NCBI RefSeq assembly: GCF_001613545.1 | Contig: NZ_BDCO01000002.1 | Coordinates: 868,001-932,000 of the forward strand | Direction of reading: 5' to 3' | DNA: 64,000 nucleotides | Source of the DNA: Terrimicrobium sacchariphilum | Lineage (GTDB): Bacteria > Verrucomicrobiota > Verrucomicrobiia > Chthoniobacterales > Terrimicrobiaceae | Shown here: positions 16,279 through 25,415 of the stretch, one piece after another | How positions within the stretch are numbered: position 1 is the first letter of the stretch | How the letters are laid out: every line of letters begins with the position of its first letter | Translations under genes and position numbers: made by a program | The notes under the pieces: model-generated | Told to the model about the DNA's origin: nothing | The model's input: only the letters and a program-made list of their open reading frames with translations | Database searches by the model: none

Positions 16279-17298
16279 ATGGCACGGCAGTTGCGTATCG
16301 AGTACAAGGGGGCGGTTTATCATGTGGTGGCGCGGGGGCGCGATGGGGCGGCGATTTTTCATGATGACACGGACCGGGAGGCGTTTCTGCGCACGGTGGG
16401 CGAGGCCTGCGCGCGCGGGGGCTGGCGGGTTTATGCGTATGTGCTGATGGCGAATCATTACCACCTCGTGGTGGAGACGCCGGAGGGGAATCTCTCGACG
16501 GGCATGAAGTGGCTGCAAAATGCGTTCACGCGGCGGCTGAACGGGCGTCACGCGGGATGGGGCGAGGTGTTTGGCGACCGCTATCGCGCGATCGTGGTGG
16601 AGGCGACGGGCGGAGGTTATCTGGAGTCGCTGGTGGATTTTGTGCATCTGAATCCGGTGCGCTCGGGCGTGGTGAAATCGCGCAAGGATGGCGCACTGGC
16701 GGGGTATGCCTGGAGCAGCCTCGCGGCGGGGTATGCGGTGGCGGCGTCGGATCGCCCGGCGTGGCTGGCGGTGGAGGCGGGTTTGCAACGATACGGCCTC
16801 GCGGACCGGGCGGCGGACCGGAGGAAATTCGTCGCGCGTACGCAGGCGCTGGCGCGGGAGACGGGCGGCGAGGTGACGGGGCCAAACGACGGCGCGCAGA
16901 ATACTTTGCATCGCGGCTGGTACTGGGGCAGCCCGGCCTTCCGCGAAAAGCTGCTCAAGCGGCTGGAGAGACCCTCGGCCCGGCTGAAGCCGCGTGCGGC
17001 GCAGTCCATACGACCGCGCGACCGGCGCAAGGCGCAGGAATGGCTCGACCTGGCGCGGAAGCACTTTGGCGTGACGGGAGACTTTGCCAAGGCTCCGCGA
17101 GCCGCGCGTGTCGCCGCCGCCTGGGCGCTGCATTCCCGCACGAACGAATCGCAAGCCTGGATCGCCGACACGCTCGGCCTGCGCTCCGCTGCGAACGTGA
17201 GCCAGCAGGTCCGTAGCGTCGACCAAGGCACCCACGCCGCCCTGGCCGGCGAAAAGCGCTGGCGCTCATGGGAGCGGCTGGTGCGGGCGGGGGCGTAG
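16279..17298 (+). CDS. RAYT/IS200-like (Y1) transposase, catalytic tyrosine replaced
   Basis: The 339-residue protein has the Y1_Tnp HUH-nuclease fold: YKGAVYHVVARGRDG at the start and the metal-binding HUH motif NHYHLVVETP (H60, H62). Relatives have a conserved tyrosine in D-Y-[IV]-H-L-N-P-V-R, equivalent to Y115 of E. coli TnpAREP; here it is F121 (VDFVHLNPVRSG). A second tyrosine usual in the TYTxRFNRRH helix is also Phe (F83, NAFTRRLNGRH). The C-terminal third has a DnaA-like helix-turn-helix (AWIADTLGLRSAANVSQQV, close to it). The gene is full length without frameshift, so it may be a domesticated DNA-binding protein rather than an active transposase. Confidence 0.85.
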   Translation: MARQLRIEYKGAVYHVVARGRDGAAIFHDDTDREAFLRTVGEACARGGWRVYAYVLMANHYHLVVETPEGNLSTGMKWLQNAFTRRLNGRHAGWGEVFGDRYRAIVVEATGGGYLESLVDFVHLNPVRSGVVKSRKDGALAGYAWSSLAAGYAVAASDRPAWLAVEAGLQRYGLADRAADRRKFVARTQALARETGGEVTGPNDGAQNTLHRGWYWGSPAFREKLLKRLERPSARLKPRAAQSIRPRDRRKAQEWLDLARKHFGVTGDFAKAPRAARVAAAWALHSRTNESQAWIADTLGLRSAANVSQQVRSVDQGTHAALAGEKRWRSWERLVRAGA

Positions 17299-17325
17299 GT
17301 GGTAATGTCTCGGGCAGGTCTCCCA

Positions 17326-18045
17326 ATGAAAATCTCCCTGTGTGTTGCCGTGGCCTTAGGCGCTTTCTGCCTGACGGCTGTGGCTGAGGAATCCGAGACG
17401 GCGGTTGGGATCGCGTTGCACCTGATGGCGGATCATTCGAGGAGCTGTCTGGGGATTGAATCCATCCCCCGGTGGGACGAGGAGATTCATGGCAGCGCGG
17501 CGATGGCCGAGGCGAGGCAGGGTTGGGCAGCCTTGGGAAAGGTGATGGAGCGGCGGACCGGGTATGTCCTCGAGGACAGGGGGAGTGAGGTGCTGATCCT
17601 GCCCAAGGCGGCGCCGGAGGTTCACACTGGGCCGGTGGTGGAGCGTCGCGTCACGCTCGCGTCCTCGCCGGAGAAATGGCGCACCCTCGGCGAAGCCCTG
17701 GATGCGATAAAGTTCGACCCGCAGGCGGGTGAAATGAGCCTGTTTCTTGTCGAAACATCCAAGACCTACCTGGCCAGCCATGCCATGAGGCTGAGCCCCG
17801 GCATGATGGCGAGCCTCGGGGTGACTCCGGAGCGGATCACGGAGCAAAACGCGGTGCGGCTGGCCGATGTGCTCTTCCTCATCGCCCGAATGGCAGGCGC
17901 GACCTGCTGGACCTTTCAGTCCTCGGAGGGGGCTATCATCAACGGCCAAATCCATTACCCCAGAAAACTGGTCGATGGGAGTATTTCGTTCTCGGGTCCG
18001 CCTGATCAGGGTGAGGCGGCAGTTTCATCGAAAGATGCTGATTAG
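17326..18045 (+). CDS. Secreted protein of unknown function
   Basis: The 239-residue product from ATG 17326 starts MKISLCVAVALGAFCLTAVA, a signal peptide with likely cleavage after AVA. The mature chain is soluble, with long helices separated by strand-like segments. The segment VRLADVLFLIARMAGATCW resembles the STN/secretin short domain in which a helix precedes a TGxxxx strand, but the match is weak. A longer frame begins 27 bases earlier but lacks a plausible leader. It is unlinked to its neighbours except for direction. Confidence 0.6.
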   Translation: MKISLCVAVALGAFCLTAVAEESETAVGIALHLMADHSRSCLGIESIPRWDEEIHGSAAMAEARQGWAALGKVMERRTGYVLEDRGSEVLILPKAAPEVHTGPVVERRVTLASSPEKWRTLGEALDAIKFDPQAGEMSLFLVETSKTYLASHAMRLSPGMMASLGVTPERITEQNAVRLADVLFLIARMAGATCWTFQSSEGAIINGQIHYPRKLVDGSISFSGPPDQGEAAVSSKDAD

Positions 18046-18112
18046 TAATTTTTCATTTTGCCATGACGAATCATGTACCATGTACGCAGAGGGATGGGGA
18101 GGGGACTGAGCT

Positions 18113-18484
18113 GTGAAGTCGAAGCATTACGGGCATGCAGCCGTGATTGTGTGTTGCCTGCTCCTTCTTCTCTCCGGTTTTTCGGTACGGGCGGGAGGAA
18201 GTATTGCCTGGGAGGATGTGCAGGGACGCCTGAAGGATGCACCGGGGCTGCTGCGGGTGATCGACGAGGCTTTTGAGGTGAATCGCGTGGGCGAGGCGCT
18301 GCGGCTCGGGCCGCGCAGCGTGGATGTGATGGAGGGTCGCGCGGAAGTGGGCAAGCGGGTGCCGCCGTATACGTTTTACTGCAAAGTGCGGGGGCACTCG
18401 GGCGATTACAACCTGGTGCTCATGCTCGACGAGCAGGGGGAGGGGTGGCAATTCACAGTGCGCGAGCGAGGGCCGCGGGATTGA
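18113..18484 (+). CDS. Small secreted protein of unknown function
   Basis: The 123-residue product starts at GTG with a basic region KSKHYGH, a leucine-rich hydrophobic core and likely cleavage near VRAG. The mature part begins SIAWEDVQGRLKDAPGLL and ends in a strand-rich half with YTFYCKVRGHSGDYNLVLML. No family is recognised. GGGGAGGGG directly upstream could serve as the ribosome binding site. Confidence 0.58.
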   Translation: MKSKHYGHAAVIVCCLLLLLSGFSVRAGGSIAWEDVQGRLKDAPGLLRVIDEAFEVNRVGEALRLGPRSVDVMEGRAEVGKRVPPYTFYCKVRGHSGDYNLVLMLDEQGEGWQFTVRERGPRD

Positions 18485-18694
18485 GGGTGGGTGGTTATTT
18501 AGAGAAGCGATGGGCGCTGGAGTGTCTGGAAGCCCGAAATCCCAAAGCCGCCAAGCGCCTGAATGAGGCGTTAGCCATATCGCCCGGCGGAGCGGAGAGG
18601 AGTGAAGAGGTCCTGCTTACCCTGCAAAGGCTGGCCTTTTTCCCTACATTAAAAGAAGAGGAATCGATACAACCGTCCATGCTGTCCGCGTAGT

Positions 18695-19276
18695 TTACTC
18701 GGCGGGCTTGGTGTCGGGATCTGCGGCTTTTTGACGGCGGACGGGCCAGAGGGCCATGCGGTCGAGGATGCGGTCGCGGACGATGAGGGTGTGAAAGAGG
18801 ACCGCGCCGACGTGGGCGAGGATGGTGGCAAAGAGCAGGTAGGCGAGGACGGTGTGGGCGGCGCGCAGGATGGCAAAGAGCATCGGGTGCGCGGGCAGGA
18901 TGGGCGGGAGGTGGACAGCGCCGAACATCACGATCGGGTAATGCCCGGCCGAGAGCATGCCCCACCCGATGAGCGGCAGGGCGATCATGAGGGCGTAGAG
19001 GAGTTTTTCCGAGGAGGAGGCAATACGGCGCTCCAGCGGGGACATGGTGGGAGGGAACGGAGGGAGCTTGGTGAGCTTGCGATTGATGAGGCGGATGATG
19101 GCGAGGATGAGGATCGCGATGCCAAGCGGACGGTGGATGGCGACGAGCCAGCGGTAGTCGGCGAGCGAGGAGACCATGGCCACGCCGATGAAGAGCATGG
19201 CGAGGATCATCACGGCCATGAGCCAGTGGAGGAGGCGCGACTGGATGGCGAACTGGGTGCGTGGCTTCGTGTCCAT
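18695..19276 (-). CDS. Cytochrome b561 family membrane protein
   Basis: The 193-residue protein has four membrane helices. The helix-1 histidine (RLLHWLMAVMILAM), helix-2 histidine (AIHRPLGIAILILA) and helix-4 histidines (AAHTVLAYLLFATILAHVGA, region near residue 140-160) are the usual haem b ligands of the prokaryotic b561 family. These proteins pass electrons from quinol to a periplasmic partner. The start lies two bases after the stop of the upstream catalase-fold gene, so the two form an operon, and b561 is likely the electron donor for that enzyme. Confidence 0.9.
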   Translation of the reverse strand: MDTKPRTQFAIQSRLLHWLMAVMILAMLFIGVAMVSSLADYRWLVAIHRPLGIAILILAIIRLINRKLTKLPPFPPTMSPLERRIASSSEKLLYALMIALPLIGWGMLSAGHYPIVMFGAVHLPPILPAHPMLFAILRAAHTVLAYLLFATILAHVGAVLFHTLIVRDRILDRMALWPVRRQKAADPDTKPAE

Positions 19277-19278
19277 GG

Positions 19279-20370
19279 TTATTTCCCGGTTTCGGCGGTG
19301 GTGACCGCGCTGGGTTCCTTGCGCTCGCCTTCGCGGCGGGTGAACGAGACGGAATACGTGGCCGAGCGCGCGCTGAGCAGCGGATCGTCGGAAACGGCAA
19401 TACCATCGGGCAGGATGGTGGGGTCGAAGTTCATGTCCCGCGCGGGGCTGACGGCCTCGCTCTCGATCTGCTCGACGACGAGCGTGCCCGCGTCGATCTT
19501 TGGCCGGTCGTCGGGCCAGGTGATGGTGGCGTCGTTGGTGGGATCGCCGGGCTGGCCGAGGGTAAGGATGAGCCGCCACTTTTGCGGGGCGGCGCGGACG
19601 GCGGCGATGAGCCCGTCGAAGAGGTAGTTCTTATCCAGCGTGGCGGGGGCGGTCGCCGGGCTGGGCTGGAAGGGCTGCTCGGGGACCATGGTCCAGCGGA
19701 CGGGGGTGGGTTTGCCGTCCTTGCCGAGGAAGGTAAAGGCGTTGAGGCCATAGTAGGGGGTATCGGCGAAGCCGGAGGAAATGGGGCGCTGCTGGATGAG
19801 CGGCAGGGCGCGGGCCGTGGCGGGATGGGCGGCGACAAAGGCCTGGATCTTTGCGGGGTCGGGTTTGCCGGTGGCGGGATCGGGCGCGAAGGCCACGAGC
19901 TGCTCGGCGAACTGCTGGACGTTTTGCACGGGGAAGACGGGGAGGTTGATCATGGCGGTGCGCCATTCCTCGCCGTTCGGGAGTTGAAACTGGACCGCGA
20001 GGGCGCGCACGGTGGCCGGGGCATCGGCCACGTAGGGCAGGCCGCCGCCGAACGAAAACCGGCCGAGCACGGGGATGCGCCCGGGCAGGAATACGCCGGA
20101 CCGGGAGAGGGCGGCGGCATTGCCATTGCTTTCAAAATAGCCGCGAAAGCAGACGCCCTTGGCATGGTTGCGGCGGAAGCCGGGGAAGACGCCGTCGACT
20201 TTCTCAAAGGTGTCGATGACCGTTTTTTGCGTGAGGGTGTGCGGGTTGAGCCATCCGGCCCGCCAGGCAAAGAGAGTGACGGCGCCGCCGAGGATGAGGC
20301 CGATGACGGCGAGCCGCAGCAGCAGGGCGGGGCGAGTCAGGGTGGGGTCGATGGTGAGGAAAGGTTTCAT
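19279..20370 (-). CDS. Membrane-anchored catalase-fold peroxidase (SrpA-like)
   Basis: The 363-residue protein has one N-terminal membrane anchor or uncleaved signal (residues about 17-40) followed by a compact catalase fold. The distal histidine lies in FRRNHAKGVCFRGYF, and the proximal haem tyrosine in LLSARSATYSVSFTRR, the pattern of SrpA-like catalase-related peroxidases, which are shorter than true catalases (about 480-750 residues). Pairing with cytochrome b561 immediately downstream suggests a periplasmic peroxidase fed by quinol. The first gene of its operon, it starts about 240 bases from the convergent terminator at 20.6 kb. Confidence 0.88.
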   Translation of the reverse strand: MKPFLTIDPTLTRPALLLRLAVIGLILGGAVTLFAWRAGWLNPHTLTQKTVIDTFEKVDGVFPGFRRNHAKGVCFRGYFESNGNAAALSRSGVFLPGRIPVLGRFSFGGGLPYVADAPATVRALAVQFQLPNGEEWRTAMINLPVFPVQNVQQFAEQLVAFAPDPATGKPDPAKIQAFVAAHPATARALPLIQQRPISSGFADTPYYGLNAFTFLGKDGKPTPVRWTMVPEQPFQPSPATAPATLDKNYLFDGLIAAVRAAPQKWRLILTLGQPGDPTNDATITWPDDRPKIDAGTLVVEQIESEAVSPARDMNFDPTILPDGIAVSDDPLLSARSATYSVSFTRREGERKEPSAVTTAETGK

Positions 20371-20599
20371 ATCGCAGTTGTTTTCGATAGCCCTTTGGCC
20401 GTGGGATCGGACTCGCTTATTGGCTCCTCCTGGAGCGCTGGTCTGTGGATGCGGGATAGATGATTAGTGCGCATTTTCGGATTTGTCGATCTTTGCCTGA
20501 GCCCTCCGGAGGGGCGGATGCCCGAGACGATGAGCGTGCCGACGGCGGTGCAGGAACGCTTGTTCATCTGTGCAAGCCGTGTGCTGGATTTCCCGGGAA

Positions 20600-20640
20600 T
20601 AAAAAAAGCCCGGCGGATTGCTCGGCCGGGCTCTTTTGTT
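20600..20640. terminator. Intrinsic terminator, mainly serving the leftward small secreted protein
   Basis: AGCCCGGC (20607-20614) and GCCGGGCT (20625-20632) form an eight-base-pair stem with a ten-base loop. Seven A residues on the left become the U-tract for leftward transcription, directly behind the gene ending at 20656. CTTTTGTT on the right gives a weaker tract for rightward transcription. Confidence 0.85.
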
Positions 20641-20655
20641 AAGGATTAGGAAATC

Positions 20656-20892
20656 CTAGGAATCGGCGGCGGATTTGCCGTTCTGGATGCTCTTGATGGC
20701 GGCATCGATCTGCTTGATGGCCTCGACGCGCCAGCCGCCTTTGTTGTGCTCGGCTTCCTTGAGCTGGGCCTTGGCCTGCTCGAGGTAGTTGATGGCGGCG
20801 TCCATGTGCGGCTGGTCGGCATGGGCGGGGGCGGTGAAGACGACGAGGAGGGCGGCGAGCGCGAGAGCGCTGCGGGTGAGGGTGGTTTTCAT
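20656..20892 (-). CDS. Small secreted helical protein
   Basis: The 78-residue product starts MKTTLTRSALALAALLVVF with cleavage likely after AHA. The mature ~54 residues form one amphipathic helical repeat (MDAAINYLEQAKAQLKEAE, then GGWRVEAIKQIDAAIKSI). This pattern is common among small exported proteins of unknown role in soil bacteria. The frame continues upstream but the signal peptide fixes the start at 20892. A strong terminator follows 16 bases after its stop, so it is its own transcription unit. Confidence 0.78.
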   Translation of the reverse strand: MKTTLTRSALALAALLVVFTAPAHADQPHMDAAINYLEQAKAQLKEAEHNKGGWRVEAIKQIDAAIKSIQNGKSAADS

Positions 20893-21156
20893 TGTGTGGA
20901 GTGAATGGGTGGAATACTGCGCCAGTCTCCGCACCGCGGGACCGGCCAGACCTTTCGGGAATGCCGATTCCACGGGACGTTGACCAACTTGGCTCCTCAC
21001 TACTCCTGTGGTGCGTTGGCGTCAATGCGATCGTGGGGCGGGGAGGATTATTCCGAGGGGGGGCGAAATCAAAGAATTACCGGCCAGGTCGCGGGAGCCT
21101 GGCTCAGGGAAAGTTTGCTTCGGTGAAGGGTTGGGCTAAAGTGGCGTTCCGGAATT

Positions 21157-23922
21157 GTGCTTATGATGCAATCGGATGTCCCTCAGCTCCCCCCGCGAGG
21201 ACAGGTCGGGTATTTGCCGGGCGTGCCCGGGTGGCTTGATGTGGGGTCGGACATTGCGATATTCCTGGCGTATCTGGTGATCGCCGGGGGTATCGTGTGT
21301 TTCCTGTGGAGGCAGCGAAAGCTAAGCAAGCCGAGCCTGTGGTGGTTGATTGTGGCGTTCCTCGCTCTCAGCGGGTTGACGCATCTGGCGGAGGCCTCGC
21401 TGGCGTGGTACCCGTGGCAGGACTACGCGACGGCGATCGAGGCGGGCGCGGCGCTGGTATCGATCCTAACGGTCGTCGCGCTTTACCGGCATCGGTTGTT
21501 TCTCAGGAAGATTCCCTCGCTGGAGCGGGTCGAGGAGGAGCGGACGAAGGAACTGGCGGATAGCGAGCTAAGGCATCGACTCTTGATTGAGAGCGTGAAG
21601 GATTACGCGCTGATCATGATGGATGCGGAGGGAAATATCACGAGCTGGAACTCCGGGGCGGAGCGGATCAAGGGGTATGCGGCCGCGGAGATCCTGGGGA
21701 GGAACTATACGATATTCTATCCCCGGGAGGATGTGGAGCGCGGGGTGCCGCAGCACGAGCTGCAACGGGCGGCGAGGCTGGGCCGGGTGGAAAATGAGGG
21801 ATGGAGGGTGAGAAAGGACGGGTCGCTCTTTTATGCGAGCGCGATCCTGACGGCGGTGCGCGATGAGGAGGGAAGATTGCAGGGATTCTCCAAGGTGACC
21901 CGGGACATCACGGAGAAGAGGGCGGCAGAGCAGAGGCTCCGCGAGCAGCGGGCATTCATGAGCCGCATCCTGGAAAACCTGGCGGACGGGGTGGTGGCGT
22001 GCAATGCCGCAGGCGAGCTGACATTCTTTAACCGGGCGGCGAGGGAGTGGCATGGCATCGATGCGCAGAGTATGCCGGCGGGCGAACTGCCGCGTGCCTA
22101 TGGACTCTACCAGGGAGACGGGGTGACGCCGATGCGTGAGGAGGATGTGCCGCTGCTGCGGGCGTTGCGCGGGGAGAGAGTGCGGGAGGTGGAGATGACG
22201 ATCAAGACGGAGGGCCAGCCGGAGCGGCACCTGGTGGCCAATGCGGATGCGATCCGGGATGGCGAGGACGGCACGCTGATCGGGGCGGTGGCGGTGATGC
22301 ATGATTTTACGAGGCAGAGGCAGGCTATCCTGGCCGAGCGGCTGACCGCCGAGCGGCTGCTGCTGGCGACGACTCTGGGCCGCATCGGGGTGTGGGACTG
22401 GCTGATCGATTCGCCGCAGGTGGCGATCAATGACGAGATCGCGGAGATTTATGGACTGACCGGAGAGCGGATGATCGCGGTGGAGGAGTTTGCCACCAGC
22501 ATTCACCCGGAGGATCGCGAGGCGGCGCAGGAAAGGCTGCGGGGGATGTTGAATCGGGAGATCGAGGAGGTGGATCACGGGTGCCGTATCATCCGGCGCA
22601 CGGATGGCGAGGTGCGGTTCATCCATACCATCGCCAAGGCGATCGCAGATGGTACGGGCCGGGTGAGCCGAGTGATCGGGATGACATTTGACGTGACGAA
22701 GGAGCGGGAGCGGGAGCGTGAACTATCGCAAGCGCTGGAGACCCAGCGGGACCTCACGCGGGCGGCTCAGGCCGGGGAGCGGGTGAAGAGCGAGTTTCTG
22801 GCCGTGATGAGCCACGAGATCCGCACGCCGATGAATGGCATCCTCGGGTTTGCCGAGATGCTGAAGCGATCCGCGCAACTCTCGGGCGACGAGCGGGTGG
22901 CGGTGGAGTCGATCAACTCGAGCGGGCGGTCGCTCCAGCGCATCCTCAATGACGTGCTGGACGTGAGCAGCCTGGGGGCGGGTCAGCTCAATATCGTCTA
23001 TGGGGACTATTCACCGAGGGAACTGCTCGGGCAGATCGAGACGCTCTTCCGGCCGCAGGCGGAAAAGGCGGGGCTGAAGTTTGCGGTGCAGGTCGCGGAT
23101 GATGTGCCGGAGCTGGTGAGCGGCGACGAGGTGCGGGTACGGCAGATCTTGCTCAACCTGATCGGCAATGCGCTGAAGTTCACGGCCCGCGGGGGGATCT
23201 CGGTCAGCCTGCGGCGGGCGACGGAGGCGGAGATGGAGGTCGTGGTGCGGGATAGCGGCGAGGGCGTTCCGAAGGACCAGAGCGAGCGGATATTTGATGC
23301 CTTTCAGCAGTCGGACTCCTCCCTGGCGAGGCGGCATGGCGGCACGGGCCTGGGGCTGTCGATCTCGCGAAGCCTGGCGAGACTGATGGGCGGTGAGATC
23401 CTGATGCAGAGCGAGGTGGGTCGGGGATCGAGCTTCTCGCTGCGGCTGCCGCTGCTGGAGTCAGCGAACCCGGCGGGGCCGGAGCCATCGACGCCGAGCC
23501 TGGACAGCGGCTTTGCGGCGATCTATCCGCAGAGCATCCTGATCGTCGAGGATGATGCCATCAATCTGCGCCTGATCAAGATGGTGCTCAAGAGGCTGGG
23601 CTATGAGGTAGAAACCGCGGGGGACGGGCTGGAGGCCGTGGACTTTTACGAGAGGCGCCGGCCGGATTGCATCCTGATGGACATCCAGATGCCGCGGATG
23701 GACGGCATCGAGGCGACGAGGAGGATCCGAAAGCACGAGGCGGAGCAAGGCGTGGCCCCGGCCTTCATCGTCGCGGTAACAGCCAATACCGTGGCGCAGG
23801 ACCATGATGAGGCGATGCAGGCAGGGGTCTCCGGGTATATGTACAAGCCAATCAATCTCGAGGACCTGGCGGTGCATTTGCGCCAGAGTTTTGAGGAGCG
23901 ACGGCGGAGAGAGGCAGACTGA
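21157..23922 (+). CDS. Hybrid histidine kinase with ethylene-receptor-like sensor, three PAS domains and receiver
   Basis: The 921-residue protein has three N-terminal membrane helices (about 32-50, 60-80, 88-108) that align with the plant ETR1 ethylene-binding domain: D32 and Y39 keep the spacing of ETR1 D25 and Y32, and H76 in LSGLTH matches H69. The copper-binding cysteine C65 is serine here (S72). Then come PAS domains at about 140-255, 270-390 and 395-525, the HisKA box MSHEIRTPMNG, the ATPase N and G boxes NLIGNALKF and GGTGLGLSI, and a receiver with VEDDAINL, the phospho-acceptor in ILMDIQMP and the final KP pair. GTG 21157 is used; ATGs at 21163 and 21166 are equally possible. Confidence 0.92.
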   Translation: MLMMQSDVPQLPPRGQVGYLPGVPGWLDVGSDIAIFLAYLVIAGGIVCFLWRQRKLSKPSLWWLIVAFLALSGLTHLAEASLAWYPWQDYATAIEAGAALVSILTVVALYRHRLFLRKIPSLERVEEERTKELADSELRHRLLIESVKDYALIMMDAEGNITSWNSGAERIKGYAAAEILGRNYTIFYPREDVERGVPQHELQRAARLGRVENEGWRVRKDGSLFYASAILTAVRDEEGRLQGFSKVTRDITEKRAAEQRLREQRAFMSRILENLADGVVACNAAGELTFFNRAAREWHGIDAQSMPAGELPRAYGLYQGDGVTPMREEDVPLLRALRGERVREVEMTIKTEGQPERHLVANADAIRDGEDGTLIGAVAVMHDFTRQRQAILAERLTAERLLLATTLGRIGVWDWLIDSPQVAINDEIAEIYGLTGERMIAVEEFATSIHPEDREAAQERLRGMLNREIEEVDHGCRIIRRTDGEVRFIHTIAKAIADGTGRVSRVIGMTFDVTKERERERELSQALETQRDLTRAAQAGERVKSEFLAVMSHEIRTPMNGILGFAEMLKRSAQLSGDERVAVESINSSGRSLQRILNDVLDVSSLGAGQLNIVYGDYSPRELLGQIETLFRPQAEKAGLKFAVQVADDVPELVSGDEVRVRQILLNLIGNALKFTARGGISVSLRRATEAEMEVVVRDSGEGVPKDQSERIFDAFQQSDSSLARRHGGTGLGLSISRSLARLMGGEILMQSEVGRGSSFSLRLPLLESANPAGPEPSTPSLDSGFAAIYPQSILIVEDDAINLRLIKMVLKRLGYEVETAGDGLEAVDFYERRRPDCILMDIQMPRMDGIEATRRIRKHEAEQGVAPAFIVAVTANTVAQDHDEAMQAGVSGYMYKPINLEDLAVHLRQSFEERRRREAD

Positions 23923-23934
23923 GCCGCAGCCTCG

Positions 23935-24453
23935 TCATGGTCGCGCCGGATCGGTGGGTTCGTTTCCCGGGTGCCCGGGGTCGGTCGGGTCTTTGCTTTC
24001 CTTGATGGTCGTCGATGCAACCAGGAAGAGTATCCCCATGACGATAACGACGGCGCCGCACGCGAGGCCAAAGCGGATCGAGGAGTCTGCGTGGTCAAAC
24101 AGGACGGTCTCGGCCGGGGAGTCGGGATTGTACCGGAGGCGGATGGTGTCGCCTGGGACGAGCTTGGCGAGGTATGTGGCCTGTCCCTTTGAAAGGACGG
24201 GGCGGTTCTTTGGCTCCGAGAGGTATTCCACTCCGTCGACTTTCAGGGAGACTCTGGGTTGCTGAGACCTCATCGAATCTTCGCTGCCAAGGGACACGGA
24301 TATCACGCGAGTAGAGACGACCCGCGCCTCGGCTCCTGGCCAGTGTGCGTGGCGGTCGAGTTCGAGTTTTTGCAGGAGGTGCATCCCACCTATGGCCATA
24401 CCGAGGAGGATTCCGAAAACGCCTCCGGCGGCAATCATGGCACGCTGGTTCAT
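23935..24453 (-). CDS. DUF3592-like membrane protein
   Basis: The 172-residue protein has a membrane helix at about 5-27 and another at about 125-148 flanking a strand-rich domain. The order WPGAEARVVSTRV, a YLSEP segment, then GDTIRLRYNPDSPAETV is the DUF3592 layout (WP.t.G.v, Y.V.yNP..P). Function is unknown; the family is widespread in envelope-associated proteins. Its ATG overlaps the upstream gene's stop by one base (TGATG), which indicates translational coupling. Confidence 0.7.
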   Translation of the reverse strand: MNQRAMIAAGGVFGILLGMAIGGMHLLQKLELDRHAHWPGAEARVVSTRVISVSLGSEDSMRSQQPRVSLKVDGVEYLSEPKNRPVLSKGQATYLAKLVPGDTIRLRYNPDSPAETVLFDHADSSIRFGLACGAVVIVMGILFLVASTTIKESKDPTDPGHPGNEPTDPARP

Positions 24454-25043
24454 CAGTGATGGTCGCCCTGCTGATCTGCGGCGATCCAGGTCTGGGCGGT
24501 ATAGGGATTGCGGATGCTCATGCCGGGGAGCATACCGGGGGCGTGTACCGGGGTGCCGTCTTTGCTGAAGTCGACCGCTGCGGTGGCGTCGGATATTAGC
24601 AGATAAATCAGGAGCACGGAATCGGGGTCGCTGGTGTTCGGGATCAGGCCGAAGAAGGCGAACTGATTCGGAGCGAGGAGTGAGCGGCCCATGAGGTGGG
24701 CACCCTTGTAGGACGCCTGGCAGGTGGCGTCGTAGACCGAACGGTCCGGAGAGGGGGTTATCTCGGCGTCGAGGCTCAGGTCGCCCTTGGTGAGGCTCTC
24801 TCTCTGGCCCGGCGGAACGCTGACGGCAGCCGAGGCGGCGAGTGCGGCTTTCTTCTCTTTGACGAGGGATTGGAGGGCCTCGACGCTCGCGGCGGGCTGC
24901 CCGGTGGGATTATGGGCGAGGATAAAGGCCAGCGCCTCCGCGCGGGGGAGGGTGTAGCAATAGGCTCTGAGCGGGATGGCGGTCTGGGCGTGGGCCGGGC
25001 TCAAGATCACAAGGAAGAAGGCGAGGAAGCCGGGGATCTTCAT
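24453..25043 (-). CDS. Secreted protein of unknown function
   Basis: The 196-residue product from ATG 25043 starts MKIPGFLAFFLVILSPAHA, a clear signal peptide. The mature chain has a helix-rich start (RAEALAFILAHNPTG) and a strand-rich second half (NQFAFFGLIPNT, VLLIYLLISDATAAVDF). I do not recognise the family. A long frame upstream is open but encodes an unlikely arginine/proline-rich leader. It precedes and overlaps the DUF3592-like gene. Confidence 0.62.
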   Translation of the reverse strand: MKIPGFLAFFLVILSPAHAQTAIPLRAYCYTLPRAEALAFILAHNPTGQPAASVEALQSLVKEKKAALAASAAVSVPPGQRESLTKGDLSLDAEITPSPDRSVYDATCQASYKGAHLMGRSLLAPNQFAFFGLIPNTSDPDSVLLIYLLISDATAAVDFSKDGTPVHAPGMLPGMSIRNPYTAQTWIAADQQGDHH

Positions 25044-25415
25044 GATGCGCGAGAAGCTTAGCTTAGTGCGTGGGACCAAGGCAAGGGAAGGGATGTTCCG
25101 AGAGGAGGGCTGAAGGAAAGGAATATGCGCCGATGTGCGCTCTCGCGGGGGGGCGGCTATCAGAATCGCGTGCGCCGGGCGAGACGGGCGGGCGTGGCCG
25201 GGGAGCTTCAGCCGGGCGGGGCGCGGGTAATCCATCATGAAGATGGCGACGCGGTCATTGGTGGCGAGGTTGCCGGTGGAGAGGAACTGTTGGTTGCTCT
25301 GGGAATCCGGTACCCCCGGGAAAGTTCGTGTTACGTGATCGCTTGGAACCCGGCACGCCTTCGATGGCCGGGAGTCGACAGGAGGTCGGGTTTGGGGCAT
25401 AGAGGAGGTTTATTT

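Noticed and set aside
18445-18693. 82-codon rightward frame with a helix-like second half
   Set aside because: It overlaps the preceding gene's end and lacks a start or ribosome site of its own; coding remains possible but unsupported.
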